Source of the DNA: Sinomonas sp. ASV322
GTDB lineage: Bacteria; Actinomycetota; Actinomycetes; Actinomycetales; Micrococcaceae
Direction of reading: 5' to 3'
DNA length: 50,122 nt
NCBI RefSeq assembly: GCF_030908245.1
Contig: NZ_JAVFJJ010000023.1
Coordinates: 1-50,122 of the forward strand
Positions 5,877 to 12,842 of this stretch are shown piece by piece (positions within the stretch are counted from its first letter, which is position 1; every line of letters begins with the position of its first letter). Made by a program: the position numbers and the translations under genes. A model generated the notes under the pieces. That model saw nothing but the letters and a program-made list of their open reading frames with translations. It was not told where the DNA came from and searched no databases.

Positions 5877-6143
5877 ATGTCCACCCCGCGGCGCGACCGG
5901 CTGTACCCGCGTCCGCACAAGACAAGGCACGCATGGTTCCTCGAAAACGACGAGCCCGGAACCCAGCCGCGCCAAGCCCTCATCGTGTCCTGGCGACGCC
6001 ACAGCTACCAGTGGCACGCGCGGATCCTGTACTGCGTCGACGTCGAAGGGGAGCCCGACCCAGCCGTGATCGAGCGCTGGGTGCCGAGGGAGGCGCTGCG
6101 ACCGGTACGGGCCGACCCCAATGCAGCCTTCGGGCTCCGATGA
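5877..6143 (+). CDS. Hypothetical protein (88 aa)
   Basis: The ATG at 5877 is the first in-frame start and has no ribosome site; it follows the palindrome by 9 bp, which suggests leaderless translation. The product is basic at first (MSTPRRDRLYPRPHKTRHAW) and then has aromatic strands (ALIVSWRRHSYQWHARILYCVDVEGEP). No family recognised. A 14-codon frame overlaps its stop as ATGA but is too short to judge. Confidence 0.6.
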   Translation: MSTPRRDRLYPRPHKTRHAWFLENDEPGTQPRQALIVSWRRHSYQWHARILYCVDVEGEPDPAVIERWVPREALRPVRADPNAAFGLR

Positions 6144-6236
6144 GCGCCGACTTCGTGCTGCGGTGGCTCGGCCGCTCGGCCTGATCCCACAGCGAGGACG
6201 GGGGCTTCCGGGTCCACACTGGTGGTGGAGGCTGAA

Positions 6237-6422
6237 ATGTCCGGTGACATCGACGATCTGAACAGGCGCGTGCGCGACGAGCTCCGCGGGACCGAGGCGG
6301 GCCAGGATCCCTGGGCAGGCATCCGTCTCATGCGCCTCAACGAGGAGCGCGAGTTCCGCAGAGGAGAGGACGAGAAGCCGTCTGTGCCCGAAGCGGCCAG
6401 CGATGACGGCCGGACGGGCTGA
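6237..6422 (+). CDS. Small acidic hypothetical protein (61 aa)
   Basis: I use the ATG at 6237, behind GGTGGAGGC. The product is a charged helix (DIDDLNRRVRDELRG, LMRLNEEREFRRGEDE). It overlaps the start of the ligase gene by 20 bp, so the two are translationally linked. No function can be assigned; a small adaptor or regulator of the ligase is possible from position only. Confidence 0.55.
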   Translation: MSGDIDDLNRRVRDELRGTEAGQDPWAGIRLMRLNEEREFRRGEDEKPSVPEAASDDGRTG

Positions 6423-7386
6423 GGCGCTCGGCGGGGCCTTCGACCTCGCCCTGGCCAGGGCCATACCCGCGATCCCCGACGCGCCGGGCCTGCAATTCGA
6501 GCCCAAATGGGACGGCGTAAGGGCCGCTGTCGTGATCGCGGACGGACGCACCCGGATCTTTTCCCGGAACGGCGCGGACCTCACCGCATCGTTTCCTGAG
6601 CTCGAGCAAGCCGCCGTCGCCCAGATCCCGGACTCGACGGTCGTCGACGGCGAGATCGTCTCCTGGGGCGACGGGCGCCTGGACTTCGACGCGGTGCTGC
6701 ACCGCCTTTCCGCCGGCCCGCTTCTGGCCCGCCGTCTCGCGGCCGCGCACCCGGTGAACTTCGTCGCGTTCGATGTCCTGGCCGTGCTCGGCCGCGACGT
6801 GCGCCAGCTCCGCATGTCCGACCGGCGCCGGCTCCTCGAGGGGCTCGCCGCGGGGTTTGCCCCGCCGATGCAGATCTCACCGGCGACCCTGGACCGTGAG
6901 CTCGCCCTCCAATGGTGGGACGAGCTCGCCTGCACAGGCGTGGAAGGCATCGTCTCGAAGGCCGACCAGCCCTATCGGACCGGCCGTTCCTGGCTCAAGA
7001 CCAAGAAGTACACTCCGTCCGATGCGGTCGCGGCGGCCGTGCTCGGGCCACGGCCGAGGCCGCGCCAGCTCGTCCTCGGCCTGTACGACGGCACGGGCAG
7101 GCTCAGGGTGGCCGGAAGAACCGGGCCGCTCACGGCCGCGCAGGCGGCCGCGATCGCGCCGTTCCTGCACACGCCGGTCGGCGGCCACCCGTGGCCGGAA
7201 GTAGTTCCCCCAGGCTGGTTCGGCCGCTTCGCGCGCGACACCGGCCCAGTACACCTGACGCTCGTGACGCCGCTGGCCGTGGAAGTGTCCGCGGACGCCG
7301 CGAGGACCGGGACCGCGTATCGGCATCTCGTCCGCTTCATCAGGCCGAGGCCAGACACTGACCCCGTGACGCTCCGGACAGGCTAG
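6403..7386 (+). CDS. ATP-dependent DNA ligase
   Basis: A 327-aa ATP-dependent ligase of the LigD/LigC type found in actinobacteria. The adenylation motif KWDG starts at Lys35. Other nucleotidyltransferase motifs follow in order: DGEIV, FVAFDVLAV, VEGIVSKAD and WLKTKK. A C-terminal OB-fold region (about residues 205-310) completes the minimal ligase. No polymerase or nuclease domain is fused, so it is stand-alone. It would seal nicks during plasmid replication, transfer or end repair, and the nearby SSB fits a DNA-processing block. The ATG at 6403 overlaps the preceding gene; a ribosome site is weak. Confidence 0.88.
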   Translation: MTAGRAEALGGAFDLALARAIPAIPDAPGLQFEPKWDGVRAAVVIADGRTRIFSRNGADLTASFPELEQAAVAQIPDSTVVDGEIVSWGDGRLDFDAVLHRLSAGPLLARRLAAAHPVNFVAFDVLAVLGRDVRQLRMSDRRRLLEGLAAGFAPPMQISPATLDRELALQWWDELACTGVEGIVSKADQPYRTGRSWLKTKKYTPSDAVAAAVLGPRPRPRQLVLGLYDGTGRLRVAGRTGPLTAAQAAAIAPFLHTPVGGHPWPEVVPPGWFGRFARDTGPVHLTLVTPLAVEVSADAARTGTAYRHLVRFIRPRPDTDPVTLRTG

Positions 7387-7561
7387 CTCCCGTCCTGTCG
7401 GCGCAGCCGGCGCTCCCTCGACCTCCGGCTCTTTCATCGAAGAGCGTCCTTGCCGGAGCCCGTATCGGCGAGGCGTCCCGACTCGAGCGCCCACTCGCGC
7501 CGGCCGCCGTGGTCCCCTAGCTGTGGCCAGGGGAGAAGCGGGCTCAGACGAAGGTGAAGTG

Positions 7562-7602
7562 CCCCGGCCGGAGGACTTGGGGGGTGTCTCAGACGGCCGG
7601 GG
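7562..7602 (-). terminator. Dyad at the 3' end of the minus-strand ORF
   Basis: CCCCGGCCG (7562-7570) and CGGCCGGGG (7594-7602) are exact inverted repeats with a 23-base loop. They directly abut the stop of the minus-strand ORF at 7603. The stretch 7387-7561 shows no gene, only a weaker CCCCT/AGGGG hairpin near 7515-7535. Confidence 0.45.
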
Positions 7603-7872
7603 TCACGCAAGGCACACTAGCAGCCGCTTATACCACGTAGAGACCAGGACGTTTCCCATGGTCCAGGCCTGAGCCGCCCGCCCCACCGAACCGCCGCGCT
7701 CACCGCTCTTGGGCTTAAGACGAGGCACTGGGAACACGTCGTGCGGCTGCCGCTGGCAGTAACCAAGGACCGGGGTCGGGTCCAGAGGCGGCTCTATTCC
7801 GAGGACCAGGTGCGGGTGGCTATTCGCCGGAAGCTGACGGGCCAACCACGCGCGAAGATCACCGAAAATCAT
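7603..7872 (-). CDS. Hypothetical protein (89 aa), divergent from 7958
   Basis: A minus-strand frame starting MIFGDLRAWLARQLP and ending NVLVSTWYKRLLVCLA. Support comes from a credible start inside an AT-rich operator region, a dyad right after the stop, and the degenerate second copy of its C-terminal segment (VPRLKPK to QAWTMG) at 1112-1188, where changes favour third codon positions. No family recognised. No clear ribosome site is visible, so a leaderless start is assumed. It might instead be a non-coding repeated element. Confidence 0.4.
   Translation of the reverse strand: MIFGDLRAWLARQLPANSHPHLVLGIEPPLDPTPVLGYCQRQPHDVFPVPRLKPKSGERGGSVGRAAQAWTMGNVLVSTWYKRLLVCLA
7655..7732 (-). repeat. 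Intact copy of the two-copy 77-bp element
   Basis: Shares its 20-bp left block and 21-bp right block exactly with 1112-1188, with a 37-bp diverged centre. It lies within the minus-strand ORF 7603-7872. Confidence 0.6.
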
Positions 7873-7914
7873 ATGAATAAATCCCGGAAAACCCTTACAT
7901 AATCATATGATTAT
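7867..7914. promoter_or_regulatory. Divergent operator/promoter with ATCATATGA repeats
   Basis: AATCATATGAA near 7868 and the 16-bp palindrome ATAATCATATGATTAT (7899-7914) share the core AATCATATGA about 33 bp apart. The patch is strikingly AT-rich. It lies between the minus-strand start at 7872 and the plus-strand gene at 7958, which fits a shared repressor site. Confidence 0.55.
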
Positions 7915-7957
7915 CGGTAGACTGGACACATTAGGACGGGACGAAGGGGGCGGGGAA

Positions 7958-8068
7958 ATGAGCAAGATCCTCGACAGCAAGGCAGCGATGTGGATCGTCT
8001 TCGGGATCGCGATCGCGGCGAACGCTGCGGCCGGGATCCTCAAGGTCATCGAAGCCTTCGCCCGCTGA
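7958..8068 (+). CDS. 36-aa single-helix membrane peptide
   Basis: The ATG at 7958 follows GAAGGGGGCGGGG. The product is MSKILDSKAAMW followed by a hydrophobic helix (IVFGIAIAANAAAGILKVI) and a short basic end, so one membrane span is likely. It is the first gene behind the ATCATATGAT operator and 57 bp upstream of the glutaredoxin gene, so it may lead the operon nrdH-like/ssb. Function unknown. Confidence 0.55.
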   Translation: MSKILDSKAAMWIVFGIAIAANAAAGILKVIEAFAR

Positions 8069-8125
8069 CCCGAGACAGATTGAACCCTTACTAAAACCGA
8101 CACGAAACTCAAGGATCTGATCCCG

Positions 8126-8386
8126 ATGACCATCACCATCTACACCAAGCCCGGATGCTTCGGCTGCACCAAGACCGAGGAGAAGTTCCGCGAGGCCGGC
8201 ATGACGCCCGGTGTGGACTTCCAGGTGATCGACCTGACCCAGACCCCCGAGGCCATCGAGTACGTCACCAACGACCTCGGGTACTCCCAGGCCCCCATCG
8301 TCGTGGTCGACGAGCACGACCACTGGGCCGGCCTGAACCCTGTGCGCATCAAGGCCGTCACCGACGCCTTCAAGACCGACAACTGA
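8126..8386 (+). CDS. nrdH: NrdH-like glutaredoxin
   Basis: An 86-aa thioredoxin-fold protein. The redox motif CFGC is at residues 11-14 after YTKPG, and the cis-proline region [21 protein letters not shown] matches NrdH-type glutaredoxins, which donate electrons to ribonucleotide reductase. The usual NrdH active site is CVQC-like, so this is a variant. No reductase is encoded in the window, so it would work with host enzymes. It precedes ssb by 56 bp; together they suggest support of DNA synthesis. Confidence 0.85.
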   Translation: MTITIYTKPGCFGCTKTEEKFREAGMTPGVDFQVIDLTQTPEAIEYVTNDLGYSQAPIVVVDEHDHWAGLNPVRIKAVTDAFKTDN

Positions 8387-8442
8387 ATACCGCAGTACCG
8401 ACCCGGCAACACCAAAACCAACACGAAAAGAGGGCAGCCGAA

Positions 8443-8955
8443 ATGGCTGGAGACACCACCATCACCGTGATCGGGAACCTGACGAACGACCCCGAGCTGA
8501 GGTTCACTCCCAGCGGGTCCGCCGTCGCGAACTTCACCGTCGCGTCGACGCCGCGCACCTTCGACCGCCAGGCCAACGAGTGGAAGGACGGGGAGACCCT
8601 GTTCCTGCGCGGGCAGGTCTGGCGTGAGTCGGCCGAGAACGTGGCCGAGTCCCTGACCAAGGGTATGCGCGTGATCGTTTCCGGACGCCTCAAGAGCCGG
8701 TCCTACGAGACCAAGGAAGGCGAGAAGCGCACCGTGATCGAGCTCGAGGTGGACGAGATCGGCCCGAGCCTCCGCTACGCCACAGCCAAGGTCAACCGCG
8801 TCCAGCGCGGCAACGGCCAGGGCAGCCAAGGGCAGACACCCGCACGCCAGGGCGCCGGACGCCAGGCCGCACCCCAGGACGACCCGTGGGCGACACCCCA
8901 CCAGGAGCCAGCCGGTAGCTGGGGCAGCGGCCCGGACACCGAGCCGCCGTTCTGA
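8443..8955 (+). CDS. ssb: Single-stranded DNA-binding protein
   Basis: A 170-aa SSB. The N-terminal OB fold (residues 1-110) has [29 protein letters not shown] and the [19 protein letters not shown] and [11 protein letters not shown] segments of bacterial SSBs. A Gly/Gln/Pro-rich linker follows, and the tail ends DTEPPF, a form of the acidic tip that binds partner proteins. The start follows AAAAGAGGG. Conjugative plasmids often carry ssb to coat the entering strand. A 12-bp-stem hairpin follows its stop. Confidence 0.95.
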   Translation: MAGDTTITVIGNLTNDPELRFTPSGSAVANFTVASTPRTFDRQANEWKDGETLFLRGQVWRESAENVAESLTKGMRVIVSGRLKSRSYETKEGEKRTVIELEVDEIGPSLRYATAKVNRVQRGNGQGSQGQTPARQGAGRQAAPQDDPWATPHQEPAGSWGSGPDTEPPF

Positions 8956-8962
8956 TCAACCA

Positions 8963-8991
8963 GGCTGGGGCGCCGGCTCGGCGCCCCAGCC
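8963..8991 (+). terminator. Terminator after ssb
   Basis: GGCTGGGGCGCC and GGCGCCCCAGCC form a perfect 12-bp stem with loop GGCTC, 7 bp after the ssb stop. It is followed by C bases rather than a T-run. Confidence 0.75.
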
Positions 8992-9055
8992 CCCTCAGTG
9001 TCAGATGACAGCCCTAGAATCCGGCCCAAGATCGCCTTGAATGAGGAGAACCAAC

Positions 9056-9418
9056 ATGAGCGAAGAAACCCCTGCCGTCGTCCAGGAGGCCGACGCGATC
9101 TATGAATCTGTCCGCGCGATCTGCCATGACAGCCGCACCCACCCGGCGCCCACGGTGTACCGGGTCTTGGGGAACCTGAAGGGTGCCTCCGGGCACATGC
9201 TGGCCCAGGCGCTGCGCCAGCTCGCCGCGGGCCTGGAGCGGTCCCTGAATGAGTACGACGTCTACGAGGACGACGGCCGGAACCCGGCCGAGTCGGTGGC
9301 CACGGCCGCCGAACACATGCGCGCGGCCGCCACCCTGGCCTCACAGCTGGGGGAACACCTGGCCGAGGCGCAGAACGCGATCGCGGGGCAGGGGTACCGG
9401 ACGGCCGAGGAAGAGTGA
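9056..9418 (+). CDS. Hypothetical helical protein (120 aa), coupled to an RHH protein
   Basis: I use the ATG at 9056 behind AATGAGGAGAAC. The product is an all-helical acidic protein (AIYESVRAICHD, HMLAQALRQLAAGLERSL, AAEHMRAAATLASQLGEHL). No family recognised. Its stop overlaps the GTG of the next gene as GTGA, the same arrangement as parA/parB, so it probably acts with the ribbon-helix-helix protein. It has no ATPase motif, so it is not a ParA. Confidence 0.7.
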   Translation: MSEETPAVVQEADAIYESVRAICHDSRTHPAPTVYRVLGNLKGASGHMLAQALRQLAAGLERSLNEYDVYEDDGRNPAESVATAAEHMRAAATLASQLGEHLAEAQNAIAGQGYRTAEEE

Positions 9419-9651
9419 GCAAGGAGAAGCCGGCGTCGTTCTCTCCGTACTTCCGCGTCGAGGACGCAGACCAGGTACGAGCGGCATTCGAGGCCGTGGG
9501 GGAGCAGGAGAAGCACAGCTCGATCTCGGAGCTGATTGAGGCGGCAACGTTGCGTGAGCTGAAGCGGCTGCAGCGCAAGTACAACGCTGGCAAGCCCTGG
9601 CCCGGAGTGCCTGCGAGCCCCGGCCGGGCAGGGCGGCCGCGCAAGATCTAA
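9415..9651 (+). CDS. Ribbon-helix-helix protein, paralogue of the partition protein
   Basis: A 78-aa protein starting at a GTG that overlaps the previous stop. It aligns with the C-terminal half of the parB product: both have an SF-x-x start, a helix with D-x-RAA or D-RMRAA, then S-SISELIEAATLRELKRL against S-LSKFINDAVMAEVERL, and both continue RKYN-x-GKP-x-P. It lacks the long disordered N-terminal arm. A DNA-binding dimer that competes at, or has diverged from, the partition sites is likely. No AGTACT repeats lie near it. Confidence 0.72.
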   Translation: MSKEKPASFSPYFRVEDADQVRAAFEAVGEQEKHSSISELIEAATLRELKRLQRKYNAGKPWPGVPASPGRAGRPRKI

Positions 9652-9660
9652 CCCGAGGAC

Positions 9661-9771
9661 ATGCGCGCTGATCCGGAAGCGGTCAAGGCCGTGGACCGTG
9701 TGGTCCGGCAGGGCCGCGCCGACGAGGACCGCCAGCACCGGGACCGGCAGGAAAATGGAGACGTGCGATGA
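9661..9771 (+). CDS. 36-aa basic/charged small ORF
   Basis: The ATG at 9661 is 9 bp after the stop of the RHH gene, behind AACCCGAGGAC. The product is charged and helical (MRADPEAVKAVDRVV, ADEDRQHRDRQENGD). It could be the last gene of the 9056-9771 set. Too short to classify. Confidence 0.4.
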   Translation: MRADPEAVKAVDRVVRQGRADEDRQHRDRQENGDVR

Positions 9772-9856
9772 GTGCATCGATTCTGGAGACGCCGGCGCCA
9801 CCTACCACTGCTTGCCCTGTGGCCGATGGTGGGGTTATTTGTTGGCAGCGCCCGAC

Positions 9857-9881
9857 CCTGGCAGGGCGAGACCCTGCCAGG
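9857..9881 (+). terminator. Hairpin at the backbone/restriction-module boundary
   Basis: CCTGGCAGGG and CCCTGCCAGG form a perfect 10-bp stem with loop CGAGA. A second palindrome GGCTCGGCGCCGAGCC lies just after it (about 9887-9902). Together they end the rightward small genes. Confidence 0.6.
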
Positions 9882-9921
9882 ACAGGGGCTCGGCGCCGAG
9901 CCTGGACAAGGCCCTAAGTGT

Positions 9922-10101
9922 TCAGGCGTCGACAATTTCAGCTTGTGTGAAGATGAAGTCCTCGTCTGGGTGGATCCTGCATGCGAACTCTCCAATGACA
10001 CGGTGCCCGTTGACTTCTCTCACGCTCCACACCTCTTCTGGAACGGCGAAGATGTTCTTCCCGTCGTTACACGCCCTGCACCCCAAGTCCATGATTGCCA
10101 T
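9922..10101 (-). CDS. Small Cys-containing protein (59 aa) downstream of the restriction gene
   Basis: The minus-strand frame MAIMDLGCRACNDGKNIF and GHRVIGEFACRIHPDEDF looks coding and is less GC-rich than the backbone, like the adjacent restriction genes. It carries a CRAC pair and a later CxxH-type group that could bind zinc. The frame is open 13 codons further upstream (WGRIVDS) but without another start. It lies 98 bp after the nuclease stop and could be an accessory of the module. Function unknown. Confidence 0.5.
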   Translation of the reverse strand: MAIMDLGCRACNDGKNIFAVPEEVWSVREVNGHRVIGEFACRIHPDEDFIFTQAEIVDA

Positions 10102-10199
10102 GCTGTCGACAATACGCCCCCAAAGCGCCCACGTTGCTTAATCAGGCCACCGTAAGCCCTAGAATTGTGAGAAGAGCTGGGGATTCTTAGGATCGCAAA

Positions 10200-11132
10200 T
10201 TAGTCGTGTAGTAGGCCGCCGATCCGGTCGAGCAAGGCGAGTATTTCCTCTGCTGCCGAGGGAGCGACTTTGTTCACATGGCGCGAGAGCGCATCTTGAA
10301 GTGCCTCCTGAATTTCCTCCGGGACGGCGTTGTCGCTGTGCCTACGCAAGAACAGGATCCAAGCCTTTACCGGAATCCCAAGGATTTCATGTTGCTCCGC
10401 GCGAGCGATAAAGTCGTCCATCAGCGGTTTGGCGCGTGGAAGGCGCCCATAGTTGCCGCCGCCATCGTAGTTCGGCACAGCCAGAACCAGGTCAGCCTTC
10501 CCGGGGTACGGTCCTGCGTTTGGTGGATACACGATCCCCGTGTCGCTTGACGTATCACGGACATGCTGCCACCAGAAGTCCCGGTACTCGGCCGCGTACC
10601 GGGCGCTTTCCACCCACGGTTCCGTTACCTGAGCGACACCGGCAACCGCGTTGCTCAGATGCCACGGAACCACGCAAAGCAAGTCGTGCGGAGCGCAGGC
10701 GGCTGGGGTTACCTGATATCGGAGGCTCGGCACGCCTTCCTTTGAGAGTAGCCACCAACCCTTAAGCTCGATGCCGAGTGCTATATCGGGCTCCCCGACA
10801 TCTCTACGGACGAGGCGTACGTCCGGGAACGATTGGCTTGAACGTTCGAAACGGTAGCCGAGCCACTCGTTTTCCGGGTCCCACATGTCTCGCAAGCTAT
10901 TGAGAGTTCGAACAACCTCAACTTCTATGCCGGCGCCGAGGAGAGTATTTAGGTTGAAGAGATCTGTTGCGTTTACCCCGGAGATTGGATTGTCGAACGA
11001 GAAATCGCCGGGCAGCGCCAACAAAGCGCTCCTGACCCGCTCTTGGAGGACTGTCTTCGGATCCGATGGGTCGAGTTCAAGTCGTTCCGGTTTTACGCTT
11101 CTTGCCACTCGCTCCCATTCTTCTAGGCTCAC
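10200..11132 (-). CDS. Putative restriction endonuclease (PD-(D/E)XK)
   Basis: A 310-aa protein encoded directly after, and overlapping by 4 bp, a DNA methyltransferase. Residues 115-124 read PDIALGIELK, a good match to the PD-(D/E)XK nuclease core with the ELK in a predicted strand, followed by GWWLL. The remaining sequence is not one I recognise, which is usual for restriction enzymes. Pairing, overlap, motif and lower GC content all support a type II restriction partner. Recognition sequence unknown. The alternative, an unrelated protein near an orphan methylase, is less likely. Confidence 0.75.
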   Translation of the reverse strand: MSLEEWERVARSVKPERLELDPSDPKTVLQERVRSALLALPGDFSFDNPISGVNATDLFNLNTLLGAGIEVEVVRTLNSLRDMWDPENEWLGYRFERSSQSFPDVRLVRRDVGEPDIALGIELKGWWLLSKEGVPSLRYQVTPAACAPHDLLCVVPWHLSNAVAGVAQVTEPWVESARYAAEYRDFWWQHVRDTSSDTGIVYPPNAGPYPGKADLVLAVPNYDGGGNYGRLPRAKPLMDDFIARAEQHEILGIPVKAWILFLRRHSDNAVPEEIQEALQDALSRHVNKVAPSAAEEILALLDRIGGLLHD

Positions 11133-12178
11133 GCGCTCACCTCGGTGCTGTTAGCGGTGCGACCGACCGCCTCTTCGAGGCGGGACTTAGCGATGTCCTG
11201 GAACGTTGGATTTAACTCGGCGACATAGGCGCGGCGGCCAAGTTCGACGGCGGCGACTGATGCGGACGCGAGGCCGCCAAAAGGTTCCCACACGACATCG
11301 CCTCGCGTCGTGACGGCCTGGACTTGGCGGCGCATGAACTCCAAAGGCTTCTGATTCAGATGCGACGCAGACTGCACGGAGGGGTTGTGCACTCGAGGTG
11401 CCGAACGCTCCAGGGTGCCTTTGAAGCGCTCACTGCCGTGCAGCGGCGGTCTCTGCCACACGTTGGTCAGCCCGTGGACATGGCTCCATTGGTATCGAAG
11501 AACGTCCCATTCTTCGGCCGTCACGGAACGCTCGCCGTCGACCGAATAGTAGGGTCTACCGGCTCGAATTCCATGTTCGTTCGCGTAGGCAGCAAGCCGC
11601 TCGACCATTTCTCCTGGAGGCCAGTACCAGAGCCAATCTTGAGTCAGGTATTTTCGAGTGGCGGCGTTTTTAACTCCGCACGCCTCATTGGCTTTGTACA
11701 GCGGGATGCCTGCCCGCTGCCATTCGTATCTGAGCCAGGGTTTGACGTCCATTGCACCGTCGACCGTGTCGATCATGAACCGACGCTGGTACAGCACTGA
11801 GACTTCCGACACCACTGGAAACCTTCGGATTGTCCGACCATTCACGTTTCCAGCAACATGGGCGATGCCTTTGTCCCAGGTCACCGTCTGGACGTAATCC
11901 CAACCATGGGCCTCCAGAAGGGGATGGACAGTCGCCCAGCCGATTTCAGTGTTCCAGAACCAGAGTGTGGTTCCCGGCAGTGCTGCGCGATCCCAGGCAG
12001 CGACGTGCGGCCGGTACCAGTCCACCAGACCCTCGACCCCCGTCGTATCTCCGTGGAACCCACGGACGCCGTAGGCGCCGTCGGAGATGATCGTGTTCGG
12101 TGCAGGCCACTTCCCGTAGGCCTTGAGCACGTTCCCCTTGTGCAAGGTGAACGGCGCTCGGATCGGCGTCACTGTCAT
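11129..12178 (-). CDS. Site-specific DNA methyltransferase (N4/N6 amino type)
   Basis: A 349-aa methylase. Motif IV is SDGAYG at residues 32-37, the variant of the (D/S)PPY catalytic loop seen as SDGPYG in several restriction-linked methylases. Motif I comes late (WEPFGGLASASVAAVELGRR, near residue 300) after NQKPLEFM, so the domain order is that of beta-class enzymes. It would methylate adenine N6 or cytosine N4 at the sites cut by the nuclease in the next gene. The module may stabilise the plasmid by post-segregational killing as well as defend the cell. GC content is visibly lower than that of neighbouring genes. Confidence 0.85.
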   Translation of the reverse strand: MTVTPIRAPFTLHKGNVLKAYGKWPAPNTIISDGAYGVRGFHGDTTGVEGLVDWYRPHVAAWDRAALPGTTLWFWNTEIGWATVHPLLEAHGWDYVQTVTWDKGIAHVAGNVNGRTIRRFPVVSEVSVLYQRRFMIDTVDGAMDVKPWLRYEWQRAGIPLYKANEACGVKNAATRKYLTQDWLWYWPPGEMVERLAAYANEHGIRAGRPYYSVDGERSVTAEEWDVLRYQWSHVHGLTNVWQRPPLHGSERFKGTLERSAPRVHNPSVQSASHLNQKPLEFMRRQVQAVTTRGDVVWEPFGGLASASVAAVELGRRAYVAELNPTFQDIAKSRLEEAVGRTANSTEVSA

Positions 12179-12376
12179 ACCGGCAGATTATCGGTTGTGA
12201 TCGTTCGTCCTTGCCTCCTTGGCCAGAAGGTTCCGGGTGTGTTCGTAGGTTCTGTGGTTGCCACCGGGCCCGGGTGATCTGGCAGTAGTCGTTCGGACCG
12301 TAAACGGCCGTTACCTGTGGATTTGATCGCTCGGTGGCGGTGTTCTGTGATCGGTTTGTGGCGGTGTGCCGTGGGA

Positions 12377-12775
12377 TCAATCCAGGGGCGTGGGACTGCC
12401 TGGGTCCTCGGCTAGCGCTGCTTCGTAGTCCTCCCGCGACTGGAGAATGCAGAAGTGGTTGCCGCCCGGATCGGCCATGACGGTCCAGCTTTCCTGTCCG
12501 GACTGACCGATGTGGGCGATGGAGGCTCCGAGCTCGAGTGCGCGGTCGATGCAGGCGCGCTGGTCTTCGGGGCGGAGGTCCAGATGGATCGCGCTGGCCG
12601 AGGGCGGGCTCGTCGATGGCTGGATCAGGAGTGTCGGGCCGCCGTCCCCGACGAGCATCACGGAGTCGCTGTTGTTAGGCGCGACCCGGTAGCCGAGCAA
12701 GTCGCGCCAGAACCGGGCAACATCCTTGGGGCGGTCGGTCTTGAGCGTGACCGTCGCGATGCTTATTGCGATCAT
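12377..12775 (-). CDS. VOC-family protein (glyoxalase/bleomycin-resistance type)
   Basis: A 132-aa protein with one vicinal-oxygen-chelate unit: an N-terminal ISIATVTLKTDRPKDVARFWRDLLGY, central MLVGDGGPTLLIQPS, and C-terminal SWTVMADPGGNHFCIL. Members bind metals and act as dioxygenases, isomerases or drug-binding proteins. Substrate unknown. It lies beside the transposition genes in the same orientation and may be a passenger. The 198 bp between it and the methyltransferase hold no gene, though the minus strand there reads partly like old coding sequence. Confidence 0.8.
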   Translation of the reverse strand: MIAISIATVTLKTDRPKDVARFWRDLLGYRVAPNNSDSVMLVGDGGPTLLIQPSTSPPSASAIHLDLRPEDQRACIDRALELGASIAHIGQSGQESWTVMADPGGNHFCILQSREDYEAALAEDPGSPTPLD

Positions 12776-12819
12776 GGGACGATTCTTCCGGGAGCGACGC
12801 CGCGAATGCCACCACGATG

Positions 12820-12842
12820 TAGCTGCGGACTACCCGCAGCTA
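12820..12842 (-). terminator. Hairpin overlapping the transposition ATPase stop
   Basis: TAGCTGCGG and CCGCAGCTA are exact inverted repeats with loop ACTAC. The stem includes the TAG stop of the ATPase gene, so it is placed to end that operon. Confidence 0.55.

Larger units (their letters stand above)
9755..10141 (+). other. Zinc-ribbon-like ORF start, probably a broken gene
   Basis: The frame opens METCDECIDSGDAG and YHCLPCGRWWGYLL, with two CxxC pairs like a small zinc ribbon. It then runs through a strong hairpin at 9857-9881 and into sequence that reads better as a gene on the other strand. I take the first 35 codons as a real gene start that lost its end where the restriction module joins the backbone. 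A very short complete protein is the alternative, but no in-frame stop supports that. Confidence 0.35.

Noticed and set aside
12179-12376. Minus-strand reading through this gap that looks partly coding
   Set aside because: No start, no recognised family; could be an old gene remnant or transposon end, so no gene is called.
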